Shown here one piece after another: positions 47,872 through 55,978 of a stretch of DNA of 64,000 nucleotides. The notes under the pieces are model-generated. The model was not told the DNA's origin, did not search any database, and saw nothing but the letters and a program-made list of their open reading frames with translations. The stretch comes from a virus: the IMG/VR virus record IMGVR_UViG_3300033571_010557, positions 1 through 64,000 of that record. One strand, written 5' to 3'. Numbering within the stretch: the first letter of the stretch is position 1; every line of letters begins with the position of its first letter. The position numbers were made by a program, and so were the translations under genes.

Positions 47872-48339
47872 TTACGAAATTACTTCAACCGGTTCGTTGG
47901 AAACCCTTTGAAGGAAAGTGTCGATTTTCTTCTTGTTCTCTTCGTTCAGAAGGAGGACCTTTGCCCTCTTCCCTTCCAGGATGCGATCTTCGCACGCCAA
48001 TCTGAGGAGGTGGTCACCGATTGCATCCCCGTTGGCACGATCATCTCCAGCCCTGACTTCGCGCTCGGATTGATCGGAACTGTTGCGCCTCGGTAAAGAT
48101 GCCAGAAGACTGTTCTTCGAATTCCTGACGAACTGTCCGATGCATTCGATCATGAGATCCCTAAGTCGTTTACACGAGATAGCTCTCCCAATCCCGGTCA
48201 GGGTATCCCAATTATCTTGCAAGAAGACCGCGATGTTGGATGCTCTTGCCATTCTGTCATTTTCTGATGCGGCGTACCTCTCGTTGTTCACTTTGAGGGT
48301 CACTGATTTGTTCATTAGAACGGTATTGATACGATTCAT
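47872..48339 (-). CDS. Hypothetical 155-residue protein, probably abundant
   Basis: A minus-strand protein from ATG 48339 with an A/C-rich leader (aaccagcaatacacaaaca). Begins with a beta-like MNKSVTLKVNNERYAASEND, then long helices with RLRDLMIECIGQFVRNSKNS, and a basic C-terminal helix. Codon use is mixed to host-like. A candidate promoter on the minus strand is TTGACC with TAAAAC about 16 bp downstream, just before the leader. Not recognised. Confidence 0.55.
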   Translation of the reverse strand: MNRINTVLMNKSVTLKVNNERYAASENDRMARASNIAVFLQDNWDTLTGIGRAISCKRLRDLMIECIGQFVRNSKNSLLASLPRRNSSDQSEREVRAGDDRANGDAIGDHLLRLACEDRILEGKRAKVLLLNEENKKKIDTFLQRVSNEPVEVIS

Positions 48340-48407
48340 TGTTTGTGTATTGCTGGTTTTATGTTGAGACCACTGCGGGTCAACTGTTAAGAAATCCTAT
48401 AACTGAC

Positions 48408-48436
48408 TTGACAAAACATGAAGTGTGTGTTAAAAT
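48408..48436 (+). promoter_or_regulatory. Phage promoter, predicted leaderless
   Basis: TTGACA at 48408-48413, 17-bp spacer, TAAAAT at 48431-48436. Five bases to ATG 48442. Confidence 0.88.
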
Positions 48437-48441
48437 ATGTC

Positions 48442-48792
48442 ATGACAAAGCAACAAGAAATTGAAACGCTGAACGCATTCATTCGAACCCTGCCACAAGA
48501 TTCTTATCTGCGGCCATGGTTGGAGTACGCTTTTCCGGATATCACGCAAGATATCATGAACGACATCTTCCCAACCGCCATCCCGAGCGAGGCTCGAAAG
48601 CAAGCCATGCAGATTCTGATGCTTGCCAAAAACGAAGCAGCAGAGTTGAGGTCAAACGCTCAAAGGGAACTGGAGAAAGCTAATAAACAGGCCAATGAAA
48701 CAGTCGAGAGCGCTCGCTCCTATGGTCGCAGGATTACAGCAGCGGCAAAGGATGCTGTTGAGCGTCTTGGCTCATGGGAACCGAAGTATTAA
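48442..48792 (+). CDS. Hypothetical 116-residue helical protein
   Basis: ATG 48442 is five bases after the -10; the in-frame ATG at 48418 lies inside the promoter. Residues 1-50 are globular (IETLNAFIRTLPQDSYLRPW), the rest a long Ala/Glu/Lys coiled coil (NEAAELRSNAQRELEKANKQ). Not recognised. Confidence 0.6.
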   Translation: MTKQQEIETLNAFIRTLPQDSYLRPWLEYAFPDITQDIMNDIFPTAIPSEARKQAMQILMLAKNEAAELRSNAQRELEKANKQANETVESARSYGRRITAAAKDAVERLGSWEPKY

Positions 48793-48801
48793 CCATCTTT
48801 C

Positions 48802-49002
48802 ATGAAACTTGTTCTACCAAAATCAGACTCTGGCGACCCACGCATGGATCGCCTACTTGTAAAATACTGGAAAAACCGAGAGACGCATTTCCTTCATTAC
48901 AAGCAGACCCTGACTGCGTGTGGTAGACACCCGAATAAGGCGGTGGCAACGTCTCCACGTTGGTCAAATGTAACATGTGAGGAGTGCTTAGGCAAGTATT
49001 AA
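48802..49002 (+). CDS. Hypothetical 66-residue protein
   Basis: ATG 48802. The end TACGRHPNKAVATSPRWSNV followed by TCEECLGKY is a Cys/His-rich pattern resembling small actinophage-type proteins in which a C...C-x-x-C site binds zinc (TxCGxxxxxxxxxxxxxxVTCxxCL). Likely nucleic-acid or protein binding. Confidence 0.6.
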   Translation: MKLVLPKSDSGDPRMDRLLVKYWKNRETHFLHYKQTLTACGRHPNKAVATSPRWSNVTCEECLGKY

Positions 49003-49006
49003 AGTT

Positions 49007-49363
49007 ATGAAACCACCATTTGCTATCGTCGATCATAACACATGTCCGGTCAGAGTGGCGTGGATGAGGCTCACCCCTAGTGGTAGGAAGACTAACGACT
49101 GGCACAGCATCACTATTAAGAGGTACAAGCAAGACGTACTAGTCAAGACTGATAAAGGCATGGGTCGGAAGTATATTCCCACCAAGTATCATGGGGTCAG
49201 GAATTTATCGGATGCCGTCGAAGTAGTCATGCGAGAACACCCTCCGCGAAAATTAAAGTCAAAGGAGGGCATCTGGTCTTTTCCGATTTTTGAAGAATTC
49301 GTCCAAACCCAGGCAACTGGATTTCCAGATTTCTTTATCGCACACAACTCAGCCGCCCTTTGA
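49007..49363 (+). CDS. Hypothetical 118-residue protein
   Basis: ATG 49007, four bases after the previous stop. Beta-rich and basic in the middle (RLTPSGRKTNDWHSITIKRY). Not recognised. Confidence 0.5.
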   Translation: MKPPFAIVDHNTCPVRVAWMRLTPSGRKTNDWHSITIKRYKQDVLVKTDKGMGRKYIPTKYHGVRNLSDAVEVVMREHPPRKLKSKEGIWSFPIFEEFVQTQATGFPDFFIAHNSAAL

Positions 49364-49364
49364 T

Positions 49365-49574
49365 ATGTCAGATACCTTCAAGGCAGGTGACTCGTTCACC
49401 CTTCAAACCCGCTCCTACGACGTCACTCGAACTATTAACGAGATGGACGGAATGTACGTCCTGTTCACCACTTCCTACTCAAAGAATGGGAAGGAATGCA
49501 AACCACCCGTTGATGGAAGGCTCTCGTTGGAGTCCTTCTCTGATTGGGCCTACAAAGCGGATAAAAATGAATAG
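49365..49574 (+). CDS. Hypothetical 69-residue protein
   Basis: ATG 49365, chosen because it follows the previous stop by one base. A small beta-type domain (FKAGDSFTLQTRSYDVTRTI, YVLFTTSYSKNGKECKPP). Codons are fairly C-ending. Not recognised. Confidence 0.5.
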   Translation: MSDTFKAGDSFTLQTRSYDVTRTINEMDGMYVLFTTSYSKNGKECKPPVDGRLSLESFSDWAYKADKNE

Positions 49575-49944
49575 AGAAATTAAATTCCGTATTTGGTGCA
49601 AGGGTACTTCCACCAACTCTAACTTCAATAAACCTCGATGGATACCACCGACAGATTTTATTCTGCTTAAGTATTACCGTTGTTTCCAGGACGTGGTCGA
49701 GTCAGATGATTTCATTGTTCAACAATATACTGGGTTGAAGGATAAAAACGGAGTGGAAATTTATGAGGGCGATATTATTCGCTTGGGTCTCAACGACGAC
49801 ACGGTGTGGACCGGAGTAGTCGAGTGGGATAGATATATGGGCTTGAGAATGGATAACGGCGGGTGGACAAGCATGGTCCATGTCGAGTCAATAGGTGAGG
49901 TGCTAGGTAACACCCTCGAAAACCCCGAATTACTAAGGCAATGA
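49567..49944 (+). CDS. YopX-family protein
   Basis: A 125-residue protein from ATG 49567 in a frame that overlaps the end of the previous gene. MNREIKFRIWCKGTSTNSNF at the start and FIVQQYTGLKDKNGVEIYEG followed by DII are the classical YopX (phage) signature, with a beta-barrel of unknown function continuing (WTGVVEWDRYMGLRMDNGGW). YopX proteins are frequent in phages; their role is unsettled. Confidence 0.85.
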   Translation: MNREIKFRIWCKGTSTNSNFNKPRWIPPTDFILLKYYRCFQDVVESDDFIVQQYTGLKDKNGVEIYEGDIIRLGLNDDTVWTGVVEWDRYMGLRMDNGGWTSMVHVESIGEVLGNTLENPELLRQ

Positions 49945-50297
49945 GTACCCCTTTAACCGACAAGGAAGAATTCACTCTATACTCCGGACGTTCACCGGTC
50001 GAGGTAGTTTTATCCAGCTTCGCTCGTGATCTTGAGGAGAAGCTGACTCGAAAGTCCTTCCAATGTGTCGGGCTTGAGGCGGAAGTATCCGGCTTGAGGG
50101 CTGACATCGACTCTTTGAAGGAAGTCATTCAGGGGGTTCACGACTCTATTACGAGATTAACTCCTGCCAGCCTAAACATGGAGTACGAGGATTACGTCAC
50201 CAGATTCGGTTGTGGACAAGAACACGCCAAGTCAAAAGGACTTTTAGAAACGATCAGCAAGCTAAAATCATGCATCCAAAATACACCCCAGAAGTAA
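49941..50297 (+). CDS. Hypothetical 118-residue coiled-coil protein
   Basis: Starts with ATG 49941 in a 4-base overlap. A central coiled coil (VGLEAEVSGLRADIDSLKEV) suggests oligomerisation. Not recognised. Confidence 0.5.
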   Translation: MSTPLTDKEEFTLYSGRSPVEVVLSSFARDLEEKLTRKSFQCVGLEAEVSGLRADIDSLKEVIQGVHDSITRLTPASLNMEYEDYVTRFGCGQEHAKSKGLLETISKLKSCIQNTPQK

Positions 50298-50671
50298 TAG
50301 ACAAACTGCCAGAGAATAGCGTCTTCGTCTTCGGCTCGAATGAGTCAGGAATTCACGGCGCTGGAGCGGCTAAGACGGCCAAATTCAAATTCGGGGCCAA
50401 ATTCGGATTAGGGTTCGGACCGAGTGGACTGAGCTTCGCTATTCCCACCAAGGATTGGGATATAGAGACTCTTCCGATCAAGGTCATTGAAACGTACGTA
50501 AAGAGGTTCATCGCGTATGCCAAGAACAGGCCGGAAACCACTTTCTATGTAACCAAGATCGGGTGTGGTCTGGCTGGTCACTCGATTAGGAAGATCGCAC
50601 CGCTTTTTAAAGAAGTGGTAGAGGAATCAATCAAAAACATTATCCTTCCGGAGGAATTTCATCATGAGTAA
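50270..50671 (+). CDS. Macrodomain-like (A1S_2505-type) phage protein
   Basis: A 133-residue protein from ATG 50270. NSVFVFGSNESGIHGAGAAK is the phage-associated A1S_2505-like / macrodomain start (FVFGSNxxGxHGxGAA), AIPTKDWDIETLP and FYVTKIGCGLAGHSIRKIAP continue the fold. Macrodomains bind or remove ADP-ribose and related ligands; phage versions may counter NAD-based defence. Ligand specificity cannot be read from sequence. Confidence 0.72.
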   Translation: MHPKYTPEVIDKLPENSVFVFGSNESGIHGAGAAKTAKFKFGAKFGLGFGPSGLSFAIPTKDWDIETLPIKVIETYVKRFIAYAKNRPETTFYVTKIGCGLAGHSIRKIAPLFKEVVEESIKNIILPEEFHHE

Positions 50672-51509
50672 TATTAGGAACGACTGCATAACGGTTTCTG
50701 GTAAGAGGGGGGAGGTGGAGAATTATTTCCACCCAATCCATCACAGGAACTTCGACAACGGACTCCAGCTATTTGTCACTATCCCAAGGGAGAAGGTCGG
50801 TGAATCAGGCTGGTTCCTAATCACTCCACGTGCTGTGTACCTTGATGAAGCTACGGTGTTGTTGCGACAGCAGGGAGTGTGTGAAAGGGACGCGATCAAG
50901 AGGTATTTCGTGTACAGGTTCTTTCGTTATGAATTACCACCTCTCGACAACGAGACATACGAGGTGTGGGAGAAGGGGATATGCATCAGGAATAAGGTCT
51001 TGAATCTGCTTAGTGAATCAAGCAGACAGGAAGCGATCAAGTTCATCAAAGATCTGCAACCGGAGAGCAGGAAAGACGTCAACAAGGCTATCAGGGAAGA
51101 TCTTCTGGTCCTGGTCAACAAGGCTATCAGGGAAGATCTTCTGGTCCTGGCTGAAAACCTTGGAAAGCTCCCACCCATCATCAGTAACGTGTGTGAGTCT
51201 ATTATGCGTCTTACTTCGTTCGCTGAGGATTATCTGAGTAAGGAACAAGAGAAGGGACAGGAGAGGAAGTTCGTGGTTCCGACTCCGGTGCCTGAAAAGG
51301 TTCAACAGACCGGGACAAGCAACCTGTGTAACGAAGTAGCCCTCCCAAATAAAGAGGATCCTCACTACCACCTTTCCGTAGCCGTCCTGAACGGACGTAG
51401 GATTCAGTGGAGGACAAGCTCCGGTCAGTGGATCGACTGCGAGAACCCGTCCAAGTATATTAAGAACGGATGGAAATACCCACAGAACACCTACAGAATA
51501 GTACTATGA
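50664..51509 (+). CDS. Hypothetical 281-residue protein with exact internal repeat
   Basis: Starts in an 8-base overlap with the previous gene. The N-terminal half looks globular (GWFLITPRAVYLDEATVLLR), then a perfect 36-bp tandem duplication (51078-51149) encodes VNKAIREDLLVL twice, and the C-terminus (IQWRTSSGQWIDCENPSKYI) resembles a small beta module. Not recognised. Confidence 0.55.
   Translation: MSNIRNDCITVSGKRGEVENYFHPIHHRNFDNGLQLFVTIPREKVGESGWFLITPRAVYLDEATVLLRQQGVCERDAIKRYFVYRFFRYELPPLDNETYEVWEKGICIRNKVLNLLSESSRQEAIKFIKDLQPESRKDVNKAIREDLLVLVNKAIREDLLVLAENLGKLPPIISNVCESIMRLTSFAEDYLSKEQEKGQERKFVVPTPVPEKVQQTGTSNLCNEVALPNKEDPHYHLSVAVLNGRRIQWRTSSGQWIDCENPSKYIKNGWKYPQNTYRIVL
51078..51149 (+). 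repeat. Exact 36-bp tandem duplication
   Basis: Copies at 51078-51113 and 51114-51149 are identical and in frame (12 residues each). Perfect identity implies a recent duplication. Confidence 0.95.
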
Positions 51510-52273
51510 ATTGCGATCAAGATAGGCTTCTAGCCACCCTAATAGACATTAAGAAGGTAGTCTCGGAAGCACGAGGACAACATTCGGTCCAGGGTCATCA
51601 CTGCGAGCTTAGGCAGGCCGTGGATTCCATATACGACAGGGCTGACGCGGTTCTTAAGGACGTATTCTCCCAGCAGGGAGGGAGTGTATTCCAGAGAATC
51701 GAAAATGTGGTAAAGGAAATCAACGACGTATCCCTTAGGAACACTGCCCAGACAGTATTGTCCAACGCTGACTTCTTCTACTTCCCTGCCTCAACTCATG
51801 TCCACCACGCTTATGTCGGTGGTCTGGCCACCCACACGCTGGAGGTGATGGAGTATGCTTTGAAGTACCGGCATCAGTTCCCAGAGGCTAACTTCGACAT
51901 CATTCTTACGGCAGCTATCTGGCACGACTACGCCAAGATATGGGATTACGAGCTTAGGGTATTTCCTAATGCCGAACTTCCAAAGAGATACGTCAGGGTA
52001 GAGGAAGCAGGCGGATTTAGTAAGGTGTACGTGGCCAATTACAAGTATAAGGACACAATTCATCACATTTCCGGTTCAACCGCTGAGTTCACTGCAGCTG
52101 CCATCTCATCCGGAGTACAGAGAGGACTCATCATGGCCGTACAGCACGCCATTCTGGCACATCACGGTAGAAAGGAATGGGGTACCGTGAAGGATCCCCA
52201 AACCCTGGAAGCATGGATACTACACAGCGCTGATTATTCAAGCGCCCATTTCGGACCAAGAAAGAACAAATGA
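51506..52273 (+). CDS. HD-domain hydrolase (YhaM-like)
   Basis: A 255-residue protein from ATG 51506 (ATGA overlap). HVHHAYVGGLATHTLEVMEY, then ILTAAIWHDYAKIWDY and QHAILAHHGRKEWG with a late SADYSSA form the HD metal site (H...HD...H...D). The order is that of the YhaM/CBF1 3'-5' exonuclease HD domain, without its OB domain. It is followed through a tiny gene by the MazG fusion. It could act on RNA ends or nucleotides; a DatZ-like dATPase role is not excluded but the sequence style is closer to YhaM. Confidence 0.72.
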   Translation: MNCDQDRLLATLIDIKKVVSEARGQHSVQGHHCELRQAVDSIYDRADAVLKDVFSQQGGSVFQRIENVVKEINDVSLRNTAQTVLSNADFFYFPASTHVHHAYVGGLATHTLEVMEYALKYRHQFPEANFDIILTAAIWHDYAKIWDYELRVFPNAELPKRYVRVEEAGGFSKVYVANYKYKDTIHHISGSTAEFTAAAISSGVQRGLIMAVQHAILAHHGRKEWGTVKDPQTLEAWILHSADYSSAHFGPRKNK

Positions 52274-52422
52274 AACATTACCCCAAGACACCCGAAGAAA
52301 ACGATTCAAATGCCAGAGTAGGAGCAGTGTTTCTGTTCCTCGGCCTTTTCACCTTCCTCTCTCTGAAATCCTGCGGGGTTTACGACAAGAAGTATTCAAA
52401 CCCAATTCAAATATCCAAATGA
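52270..52422 (+). CDS. Small membrane protein
   Basis: A 50-residue protein: charged N-terminus, one hydrophobic span (VGAVFLFLGLFTFLSLKSCG), then VYDKKYSN. The Cys after SLKS could be a weak lipobox. It overlaps both neighbours by 4 bases (ATGA on each side), so it is very likely translated. Role unknown. Confidence 0.55.
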   Translation: MKHYPKTPEENDSNARVGAVFLFLGLFTFLSLKSCGVYDKKYSNPIQISK

Positions 52423-54257
52423 GCAAAATTATCAGCCTCACTGCCAAGGAAACAAAAGCGATCAGAGATCTTGCCAAGATGCAGGACCTTACCATCGATG
52501 AAATTATCAGACAAGCCATTAGGCATTATCAAAAGACAGTACTCACGATGAGAGAGGGAGGTCCCCTTGAGATCAGAAGTGTGGGCCAGTGGTCTGGCGA
52601 TACTACCATGACTCATCCGAGAGAAATTGCTGAGACTACCATCAAAACAGCGTACTCGTACCTTGCCGACGCACTCTCTTGGACCAGAATATCAGACACT
52701 ACAACCGGGTTATCTTCATACCAGGAGTCTCTCCGTAACCTTCCTCGTGCCGTCGATGCCGCCGTAAAGGAACTCAAGGGATCTAAACCCTCATGGGCGA
52801 AGGCGTCTGCAGAATTAGAAAAGAAGTTGGAGGAAGCGGGCATCGATCCTTATAAGCATGTAAACGAGGAAGAAGATGTCCTCCCTAAGAAGAAGGATGT
52901 GGAGGAAGAGGAAGACGAGGAGGACGTGGAGAAACGCCTTTGGGAAAACGCCCCAATCTGGTCCAAGGAGGACGCCAAGGAGGTCATTGAGCAGGTTAAA
53001 TCCTTAGCCCAGCCAGATCTAATCACCCTTATTCGTGAGGCAATCGTGGAGGCGAAATACGCGGAGGCAAGCTTTGCCGGTGTTGCCCTCAGGGTTAATC
53101 CAAACGACCCAGCGAATGACAAAGTACTTGAGAGGATAGCCAAAGTCCAATCGAAGCTAACCGAGTGTCTCCGTGTTGCCGATTCGGTGGAACACAACCT
53201 AAAGTCTCTTATTGGGGCCATGGTTGATGACCCGGAGTATGCATGGGGATGGCATTGCAATATCGCGATGTCGGCGTTTGATGCCGGTGCCAGATCGCAT
53301 GCCGCCTGTAATCGCGGTGCCGCTCTCTTCCTTAAGCTCCTCAGTGACGGGAAGGTAGATACGACCACTCACCCGGCCTACAAAGGAATAGAGGAAAAAG
53401 AAGACAGCAATGACTCAAACAAGGAGATAGTAAGACTATCAGCCGAAAATGAACGTTTAGTCTCTCAAGTCATCAGCCTAAGGGAACAACTCCTAGCTAA
53501 GGAACCCTTGGCAATGCACGAGGCTTATGAACTCTCCCCCGATCAACCAGAAGAGGTAAAGGCCCCAGAGCTTGACTTACTCGTGGACCTTCCCCCAGGA
53601 TTAAAGCATGCCGTCAAGGGCCTCAAGGAGAGGAGATCCCAACAACCTGATCATAAGGTTGAGTGCTGCGATCATAATTCTCTTAAAGAGTGGGAGAAGT
53701 GGGTGGCGGAAACGGCTACTTACCTGGACTGTGGTAATGGTGATATAACATACCCTTTACTTGGTCTAGTGGGAGAATTGGGCGAACTTGTCAACGCCAT
53801 TGTGAAATACTATAGGAAGAGCGATCTCATAACACTTAAAGTTAATCAACTTCCAGAGGATCTCCGAAGAAAGCTAAAAGACGAAAGTTACGACGCCCTG
53901 CACTTCCTGGCCTTCCTCCTGCAGGAGCAGGGGATTTCACTGGAGGAAATCATCTCCTACGGACGTGCAAAGCTCGAAAAGCGTATTGAAGAGGGAACCG
54001 TTCACAAGGAAAATCGTACATCCGGTTCTATTGTTGGAAGGGAAGTTACGATTCACTTCGACACTGGCGCTAGAGAAGTTATACACGGTGCAGTATCTGA
54101 TGAAAGCTTGAATTTTGTCAAGTTGAGGACATTGATACCACTCCACCCCCTTAACTTGACAAAAATCGAGTTGGGGGATCCCATGGAATTGCCCTTGAGT
54201 GATATGACCTATACCACAACTATACCGCGAGAGAAGTTCTACTCACTTCTCAAGTAA
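52419..54257 (+). CDS. Large fusion protein with C-terminal MazG-like domain
   Basis: A 612-residue protein. Residues 1-40 (AKETKAIRDLAKMQDLTIDE, IIRQAIRHYQKT) resemble a ribbon-helix-helix. The middle is acidic and helical with long Glu runs (DVEEEEDEEDVEKR). The C-terminal 180 residues contain LLGLVGELGELVNAIVKYYR and LKDESYDALHFLAFLL, the ExxE and ExxD metal sites of MazG-type NTP pyrophosphohydrolases. Such enzymes hydrolyse dNTPs or (p)ppGpp-related nucleotides; in Z-genome phages a MazG relative (MazZ) makes dGMP for PurZ. Linking it to the PurZ-like gene at 1795 is an inference. Confidence 0.68.
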   Translation: MSKIISLTAKETKAIRDLAKMQDLTIDEIIRQAIRHYQKTVLTMREGGPLEIRSVGQWSGDTTMTHPREIAETTIKTAYSYLADALSWTRISDTTTGLSSYQESLRNLPRAVDAAVKELKGSKPSWAKASAELEKKLEEAGIDPYKHVNEEEDVLPKKKDVEEEEDEEDVEKRLWENAPIWSKEDAKEVIEQVKSLAQPDLITLIREAIVEAKYAEASFAGVALRVNPNDPANDKVLERIAKVQSKLTECLRVADSVEHNLKSLIGAMVDDPEYAWGWHCNIAMSAFDAGARSHAACNRGAALFLKLLSDGKVDTTTHPAYKGIEEKEDSNDSNKEIVRLSAENERLVSQVISLREQLLAKEPLAMHEAYELSPDQPEEVKAPELDLLVDLPPGLKHAVKGLKERRSQQPDHKVECCDHNSLKEWEKWVAETATYLDCGNGDITYPLLGLVGELGELVNAIVKYYRKSDLITLKVNQLPEDLRRKLKDESYDALHFLAFLLQEQGISLEEIISYGRAKLEKRIEEGTVHKENRTSGSIVGREVTIHFDTGAREVIHGAVSDESLNFVKLRTLIPLHPLNLTKIELGDPMELPLSDMTYTTTIPREKFYSLLK

Positions 54258-54265
54258 CCTAACCA

Positions 54266-54304
54266 ATGACTCAAGAACAAAAACGAATCAAGCTGGTGGA
54301 TTGA
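54266..54304 (+). pseudogene. Truncated start of the MTQEQKRIKL family
   Basis: Twelve codons (MTQEQKRIKLVD) then TGA. The first ten residues are identical to the start of the intact gene at 56473, while the DNA differs at silent positions, so this is an old broken copy. A different gene follows directly. Confidence 0.5.
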
Positions 54305-54306
54305 CT

Positions 54307-54825
54307 ATGACATGGAGACAGCTACGCGACCGACTCAACGAGGCCACCGACGCAGTGCTCGATAGACCTGCGAATGCATCCTGTGACCCGCTCGACAGGG
54401 CACCGGAAGATGGGTTTCGCTACATGGGTGAAATCCACGAACTGAATCCGGTGGGTGATCCGCAACGCACGGTCAATCTCGTCGCGTGCTTCGATGGTGA
54501 CCCGAACGACCAAAGCGCAGGTATGAACAACAGTCTAGTCAATGACGCCATAAGGGCGATTGAAAGCCTTCGTAGGATTATAGATCACGGGATTCCAAGT
54601 CCGTCGCATGATGGTCCATGCGGACCTTGGGCAGCGTGTGACGGTAATTGCGAGTCTGCAGCTTATTGTGCTGATGATCTCCATCACGCAAACACAACTC
54701 TTGAAAGGTTGAAGAAAGAAGTTAAGAGCGGGTCAGTCAATCGTGTAGTGTTAGCCCGTGAATCACTCCATGAAGCAATGTCAAACGCCGGTTTAATATC
54801 AAAGAAGAGATTAACCAAACGGTAA
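54307..54825 (+). CDS. Hypothetical 172-residue protein, foreign-looking
   Basis: ATG 54307. The start MTWRQLRDRLNEATDAVLDR is a type I have seen in small phage and bacterial proteins of unknown role (MTWxxLxxxLN). The middle has a Cys-rich stretch (PCGPWAACDGNCESAAYCAD). The first 240 bases are richer in CGN arginine codons than the neighbours, suggesting acquisition from elsewhere. Confidence 0.55.
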   Translation: MTWRQLRDRLNEATDAVLDRPANASCDPLDRAPEDGFRYMGEIHELNPVGDPQRTVNLVACFDGDPNDQSAGMNNSLVNDAIRAIESLRRIIDHGIPSPSHDGPCGPWAACDGNCESAAYCADDLHHANTTLERLKKEVKSGSVNRVVLARESLHEAMSNAGLISKKRLTKR

Positions 54826-54830
54826 AGTCT

Positions 54831-55547
54831 ATGAAATTTTACATCCACAGACATATAAACAACTCAATCAATCGGGAAACTGTAGCCAGAGGTGCTTACC
54901 TCCTAGGTCATGAGTTTGCCATTGTTGACTCCCATGATGAAATACCGGAAGAAGACCTTTACACTTCTGGTTTTTACGGCAGCGTTGGATTCTCCAGAAA
55001 AGTGATCGATAAGCTTGGGTACGAGAGGAGATGGTTGGGGCATGTTCCGGAAGAACTTTATAAACTTGTCGATAGAAAAATAAAAGTTTCCACCTTGTCG
55101 GAAGCTATAAAGTCCACGGGGGTATTCATCAAGCCTATTCCGGAAGCTGGTAAAAGTTTCAACGGCTTCATTTATAAGGTCCAAATGGACTTGATAAAAA
55201 TCGCGAATGTGTCTTTGGAGGATATGGTAATTACGAGCGACCCAGTCAGTTTTGTTTCCGAATGGAGATGTTGCGTACTTAATAAGGAGTTTGTCGATAT
55301 CAGGCCATACTCTGGCAATTTCAGAATTCAACCAGATCATCGAATCATTGATAGAGTTATTGAAGCTTGGGTAGAATCACCCGTTGCATACTCGTGTGAT
55401 ATTGGAGTTCTAGATAGTGGGGAAACCACTATTGTTGAAATTAATGATGTAATGTCGTTAGGATCATATGGGGTTCCTCCAATGATACTGGCAAGCATGA
55501 TTGAGAAGAGATGGGAGGAAATACACAAGAAAAAGTCAATGAAATGA
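54831..55547 (+). CDS. ATP-grasp protein of the R2K type
   Basis: A 238-residue protein. FIKPIPEAGKSFNGFIYKV is the ATP-binding lysine loop, VSEWRCCVLNKEFVDIRPYS the R-x-x-V...D core and IVEINDVMSLGSYGVPPMIL the metal-binding ExND motif. This is the compact R2K (DUF4343) ATP-grasp architecture, known from phages and conflict-associated operons and proposed to ligate peptides or modify proteins. It starts five bases after the previous gene and overlaps a winged-helix gene by 4 bases, suggesting a two-gene unit. Confidence 0.78.
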   Translation: MKFYIHRHINNSINRETVARGAYLLGHEFAIVDSHDEIPEEDLYTSGFYGSVGFSRKVIDKLGYERRWLGHVPEELYKLVDRKIKVSTLSEAIKSTGVFIKPIPEAGKSFNGFIYKVQMDLIKIANVSLEDMVITSDPVSFVSEWRCCVLNKEFVDIRPYSGNFRIQPDHRIIDRVIEAWVESPVAYSCDIGVLDSGETTIVEINDVMSLGSYGVPPMILASMIEKRWEEIHKKKSMK

Positions 55548-55948
55548 ATGCCTCAAAAGCTGTTATCTCCCTAAGGACTCAGATCGATAGAATCCTAAAC
55601 TCTCCCGATGATCGTCAGTCGAAGATTATCGCTCAAAAGCTGGAAGAGATAAGCGAATTCTTGAAGAAGATCAGGGACAACCCTTCTATTCCCACCGGGA
55701 GTATTCTAGGGCTGTTTCTTCATCATGAGCCTGGAGTAAGGACCATGACCAGCGCTGCCATTCTTTCATACTTGGCAGAGAAGGGACAAGCAACAATCTC
55801 TGAGATGGCAGAGAAGTTCAATGTCACCACTTCATCAGTGAACAAGATAGCCAACAAATTAGTACAGTATGGATATCTGACTAGAGAAGAAGGCGGTAGC
55901 AGCGGAATAGGAGGTAAGAACCCTCTGATATATCGGTATAAAACTTGA
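55544..55948 (+). CDS. Winged-helix (MarR-like) DNA-binding protein
   Basis: A 134-residue protein from ATG 55544. The N-terminal half is a coiled helix (LRTQIDRILNSPDDRQSKII). The C-terminal half has TMTSAAILSYLAEKGQATIS, EMAEKFNVTTSSVNKIANKL and YGYLTREEGGSSG, a standard wHTH with recognition helix and wing. It probably regulates transcription, perhaps of its own ATP-grasp operon. Confidence 0.72.
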   Translation: MNASKAVISLRTQIDRILNSPDDRQSKIIAQKLEEISEFLKKIRDNPSIPTGSILGLFLHHEPGVRTMTSAAILSYLAEKGQATISEMAEKFNVTTSSVNKIANKLVQYGYLTREEGGSSGIGGKNPLIYRYKT

Positions 55949-55973
55949 CAAGCTTGGGTCTTTGTGTTATAAA
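55945..55973 (+). promoter_or_regulatory. Phage promoter, predicted leaderless
   Basis: TTGACA at 55945-55950 (overlapping the wHTH stop), 17-bp spacer, TATAAA at 55968-55973. Five bases to ATG 55979. Confidence 0.84.
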
Positions 55974-55978
55974 TGGTT

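Noticed and set aside
48418-48441. Upstream ATG for the 48442 gene
   Set aside because: It lies within the spacer of the promoter, upstream of the predicted transcription start.
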